A stretch of DNA of 5,977 nt from the NCBI GenBank assembly GCA_016200385.1, contig JACQEV010000121.1, forward strand, positions 1 to 5,977. The letters run 5' to 3'. Positions 4,667 through 5,977 of the stretch are shown in pieces; positions within the stretch are counted from its first letter, which is position 1; every line of letters begins with the position of its first letter. The translations under genes and the position numbers were made by a program. The stretch is from Candidatus Methylomirabilota bacterium. GTDB taxonomy: Bacteria; Methylomirabilota; Methylomirabilia; Methylomirabilales; Methylomirabilaceae. Below the pieces are notes generated by a model, which saw only the letters and a list, made by a program, of their open reading frames with translations, did not search any database and was not told the DNA's origin.

Positions 4667-5338
4667 CTACGAATTGCCGCTCGGCTCACTCCTCCTGCGC
4701 TGGCCGGCGACATAGGCGGCCGCCGCCGACCGGCGGCTTAAGTTCAGCTTGCTCAGGATGCTGCTAACGTAGTTCTTGACGGTCTTGTCGCTCAGGCAGA
4801 CCGCCCCTGCGATTTCCTTGTTGGTCTTGCCCTCGGCGATCAGGACAAGGATCCGCTGTTCCTGCGCCGAGAGCTTCGAGAGCTGTTCGTCCACCGCGCT
4901 GGTGCCCATTCTCCGCACCCGCTCGAGGACCTTCTCGGTGACGGACGGGTCCAACAATGACCGTCCCCGCGCAACAGTTTGGATCGCCTCAACCAATGCC
5001 GCCGAGCCGATCTGTTTCAGCAGATATCCTGAGGCCCCCGCCAGGATGGAGGCCAAAACCGCGTCCTCATCGGCATACGACGTAAGCATGATGACCTTCG
5101 TCTCCGGTCGTCTAGCCCGAATCTCGCGACAGGCCTCTACGCCACTCCCGTCGGGCAGCCGGATATCCATGATGACCACGTCGGGCGAGCACTGTGACGC
5201 TGCTTCAACGGCGGTGGCCACCGAGTCGGCCTCCCCCACGACCTCCAGGCCGACCCTCCGCTCCAAGAGAAGCCGCAGCCCCACACGCACCACCTCATGG
5301 TCGTCAACGATGAGGAGCCTTGTCAGGTTGTCACTCAT
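4667..5338 (-). CDS. Two-component response regulator, NarL/FixJ family, DevR-like (receiver + LuxR-type HTH)
   Basis: A 223-residue DNA-binding response regulator. The receiver domain spans about residues 5-122, with acidic pocket D12-D13, phosphoacceptor D58 (in VVIMDIRLPDG), T86 and K108, so all key residues are present. A linker containing GRSLLDPSVTEKVL follows, then a LuxR-type helix-turn-helix at about 155-212 (LSAQEQRILVLIAEGKTNKEIA and LSDKTVKNYVSSILSKLNLSRR). The spacing, the GRSLLD linker and the DKTVKNYV recognition helix are strongly reminiscent of mycobacterial DevR/DosR, a redox- and oxygen-responsive regulator; this resemblance is from memory and does not prove the same signal. 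The start is the ATG in the ATGA overlap with the kinase stop, preceded by a GGGAG ribosome site about 8 bases upstream. The gene is the last of its operon: an intrinsic terminator lies about 30 bases after its stop. Likely targets could include the neighbouring cytochrome genes, but that is inference only. Confidence 0.96.
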   Translation of the reverse strand: MSDNLTRLLIVDDHEVVRVGLRLLLERRVGLEVVGEADSVATAVEAASQCSPDVVIMDIRLPDGSGVEACREIRARRPETKVIMLTSYADEDAVLASILAGASGYLLKQIGSAALVEAIQTVARGRSLLDPSVTEKVLERVRRMGTSAVDEQLSKLSAQEQRILVLIAEGKTNKEIAGAVCLSDKTVKNYVSSILSKLNLSRRSAAAAYVAGQRRRSEPSGNS

Positions 5339-5977
5339 CCTTTGCTCTCCCTGCCATCCCCGACCAGAGGGATTTGGACAACGATTTCAGTGCCCAAGCC
5401 ACTTGCGCTTTTCACGGAGACGCTGCCCCCCAGGGCTCTTGCCCGCTCCGCCACGTTTCTCAACCCCTGCCCGGCTGTCGGTTCCACCATCTGAGGGTCG
5501 AACCCCACCCCGTTGTCCAGGATGGAGAGGATAAGGCCGTGATCCTTTGAAAGCAGGCGGACGGTGACAGAGTTGGCGCGAGCGTGTTTCAGGACGTTCG
5601 CCAGCGCCTCCTTCGTGATGTGCGCAAGCTGGGTGACTTGCTCCTGAGATAGCGCCCCGCAAACCTCCTCAGCGATGAGCTTCACCTCCATGGAGGGATT
5701 GACCTTCAACGCCTTCAACGCCTCTGCCAGGGTCTCTGTCAACCCCCTTCCATCGGAGAAGCTGGGACGCAGGTTAAAGATATAGGTGCGGATCCCCTTA
5801 ATCACGTCGTTCAGGTCGTCCATCGCCCTTTCCAGTTGTTCCCTCACCCCGCGCGGATCCTCCTTGACTCGCTCGGCGCACCCTTCCAGGTTAAGGCCGA
5901 CAGCATAGATCGACTGAATGATCCCGTCGTGGAGGTCCATGGCGATCCGTTCCCGCTCCTCCAACAGGGCCAGGTTC
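5335..5977 (-). CDS. Sensor histidine kinase, NarL/DevS type, C-terminal part (5' end outside window)
   Basis: This is the catalytic half of a sensor kinase that autophosphorylates on His and passes the phosphate to a partner response regulator. The reading frame stays open to the right edge (NLALLEERERIAMDLHDG), so the sensory N-terminus is outside the window; the in-frame TTG at 5964 is not a believable start because it lies inside the HisKA_3 helix. Visible parts in order are the HisKA_3 H-box (ERERIAMDLHDG, with the phosphorylated His followed by Asp), a dimerisation helix with IFNLRPS, the ATP-binding N-box (KEALANVLKHA), the G1 box (DNGVGFDP) and the G2 region (GQGLRNVAERARALGGS). The C-terminus is complete. 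The stop codon overlaps the start of the response-regulator gene as ATGA, so the two are very likely a translationally coupled cognate pair. The H-box and linker style resembles DevS/DosT and NarX-type kinases. The signal sensed cannot be read here because the input domains are missing. Confidence 0.95.
   Translation of the reverse strand, partial: NLALLEERERIAMDLHDGIIQSIYAVGLNLEGCAERVKEDPRGVREQLERAMDDLNDVIKGIRTYIFNLRPSFSDGRGLTETLAEALKALKVNPSMEVKLIAEEVCGALSQEQVTQLAHITKEALANVLKHARANSVTVRLLSKDHGLILSILDNGVGFDPQMVEPTAGQGLRNVAERARALGGSVSVKSASGLGTEIVVQIPLVGDGRESKG

Noticed and set aside
4776..5534. Plus-strand open frame of 252 codons opposite the kinase and regulator
   Set aside because: Antisense to two genes with complete catalytic motifs; Ser/Arg/Pro-rich low-complexity translation.
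1..5977. CRISPR array, insertion sequence with terminal repeats, or attachment site
   Set aside because: No regularly spaced direct repeats, no transposase or integrase gene, and no tRNA target were found in the window.

Overview
The window is GC-rich and almost everything convincing in it lies on the minus strand. It suggests a Gram-negative bacterium with periplasmic c-type cytochromes and an outer membrane: there are Sec signal peptides followed by CxxCH haem motifs, a beta-barrel protein ending in Phe, and strong AGGAGG ribosome sites. The style of the genes recalls deep-branching environmental groups such as NC10/Methylomirabilota or Nitrospirota, but the sequence alone does not settle the taxon.

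Reading along the minus strand (right to left): (1) the 3' part of a NarL/DevS-type sensor histidine kinase enters from the right edge (5977-5335). It overlaps by ATGA with (2) a complete DevR/NarL-type response regulator (5338-4667). A strong intrinsic terminator (4635-4586) closes this operon. (3) A stand-alone receiver-like protein follows (4469-4071). It has Gly where the phosphoacceptor Asp should be, so it is probably not phosphorylated in the normal way. (4) Next is a porin-cytochrome fusion (3985-2502): signal peptide, one N-terminal haem c motif, then an outer-membrane beta-barrel. Its architecture resembles the Cyc2 family, and it is broken by an apparent single-base frameshift near 3134. 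(5) A small exported protein of unknown function (2473-1904) begins 28 bases after the porin stop. (6) After a 270-bp gap holding a mini-ORF with a perfect Shine-Dalgarno sequence, there is a periplasmic monohaem cytochrome c fused to a seven-bladed YVTN beta-propeller (1633-467).

The left 466 bases contain no convincing gene. They hold a few very short ORFs with good ribosome sites and a compact, foldable inverted-repeat region.

Working model (inference): genes 4 to 6 form an envelope redox module. The porin-cytochrome would carry electrons across the outer membrane, and the cytochrome-propeller would act as a periplasmic partner or oxidoreductase. The adjacent two-component system and the degenerate receiver could supply redox or oxygen-responsive control. 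The electron donor or acceptor cannot be read from the sequence.
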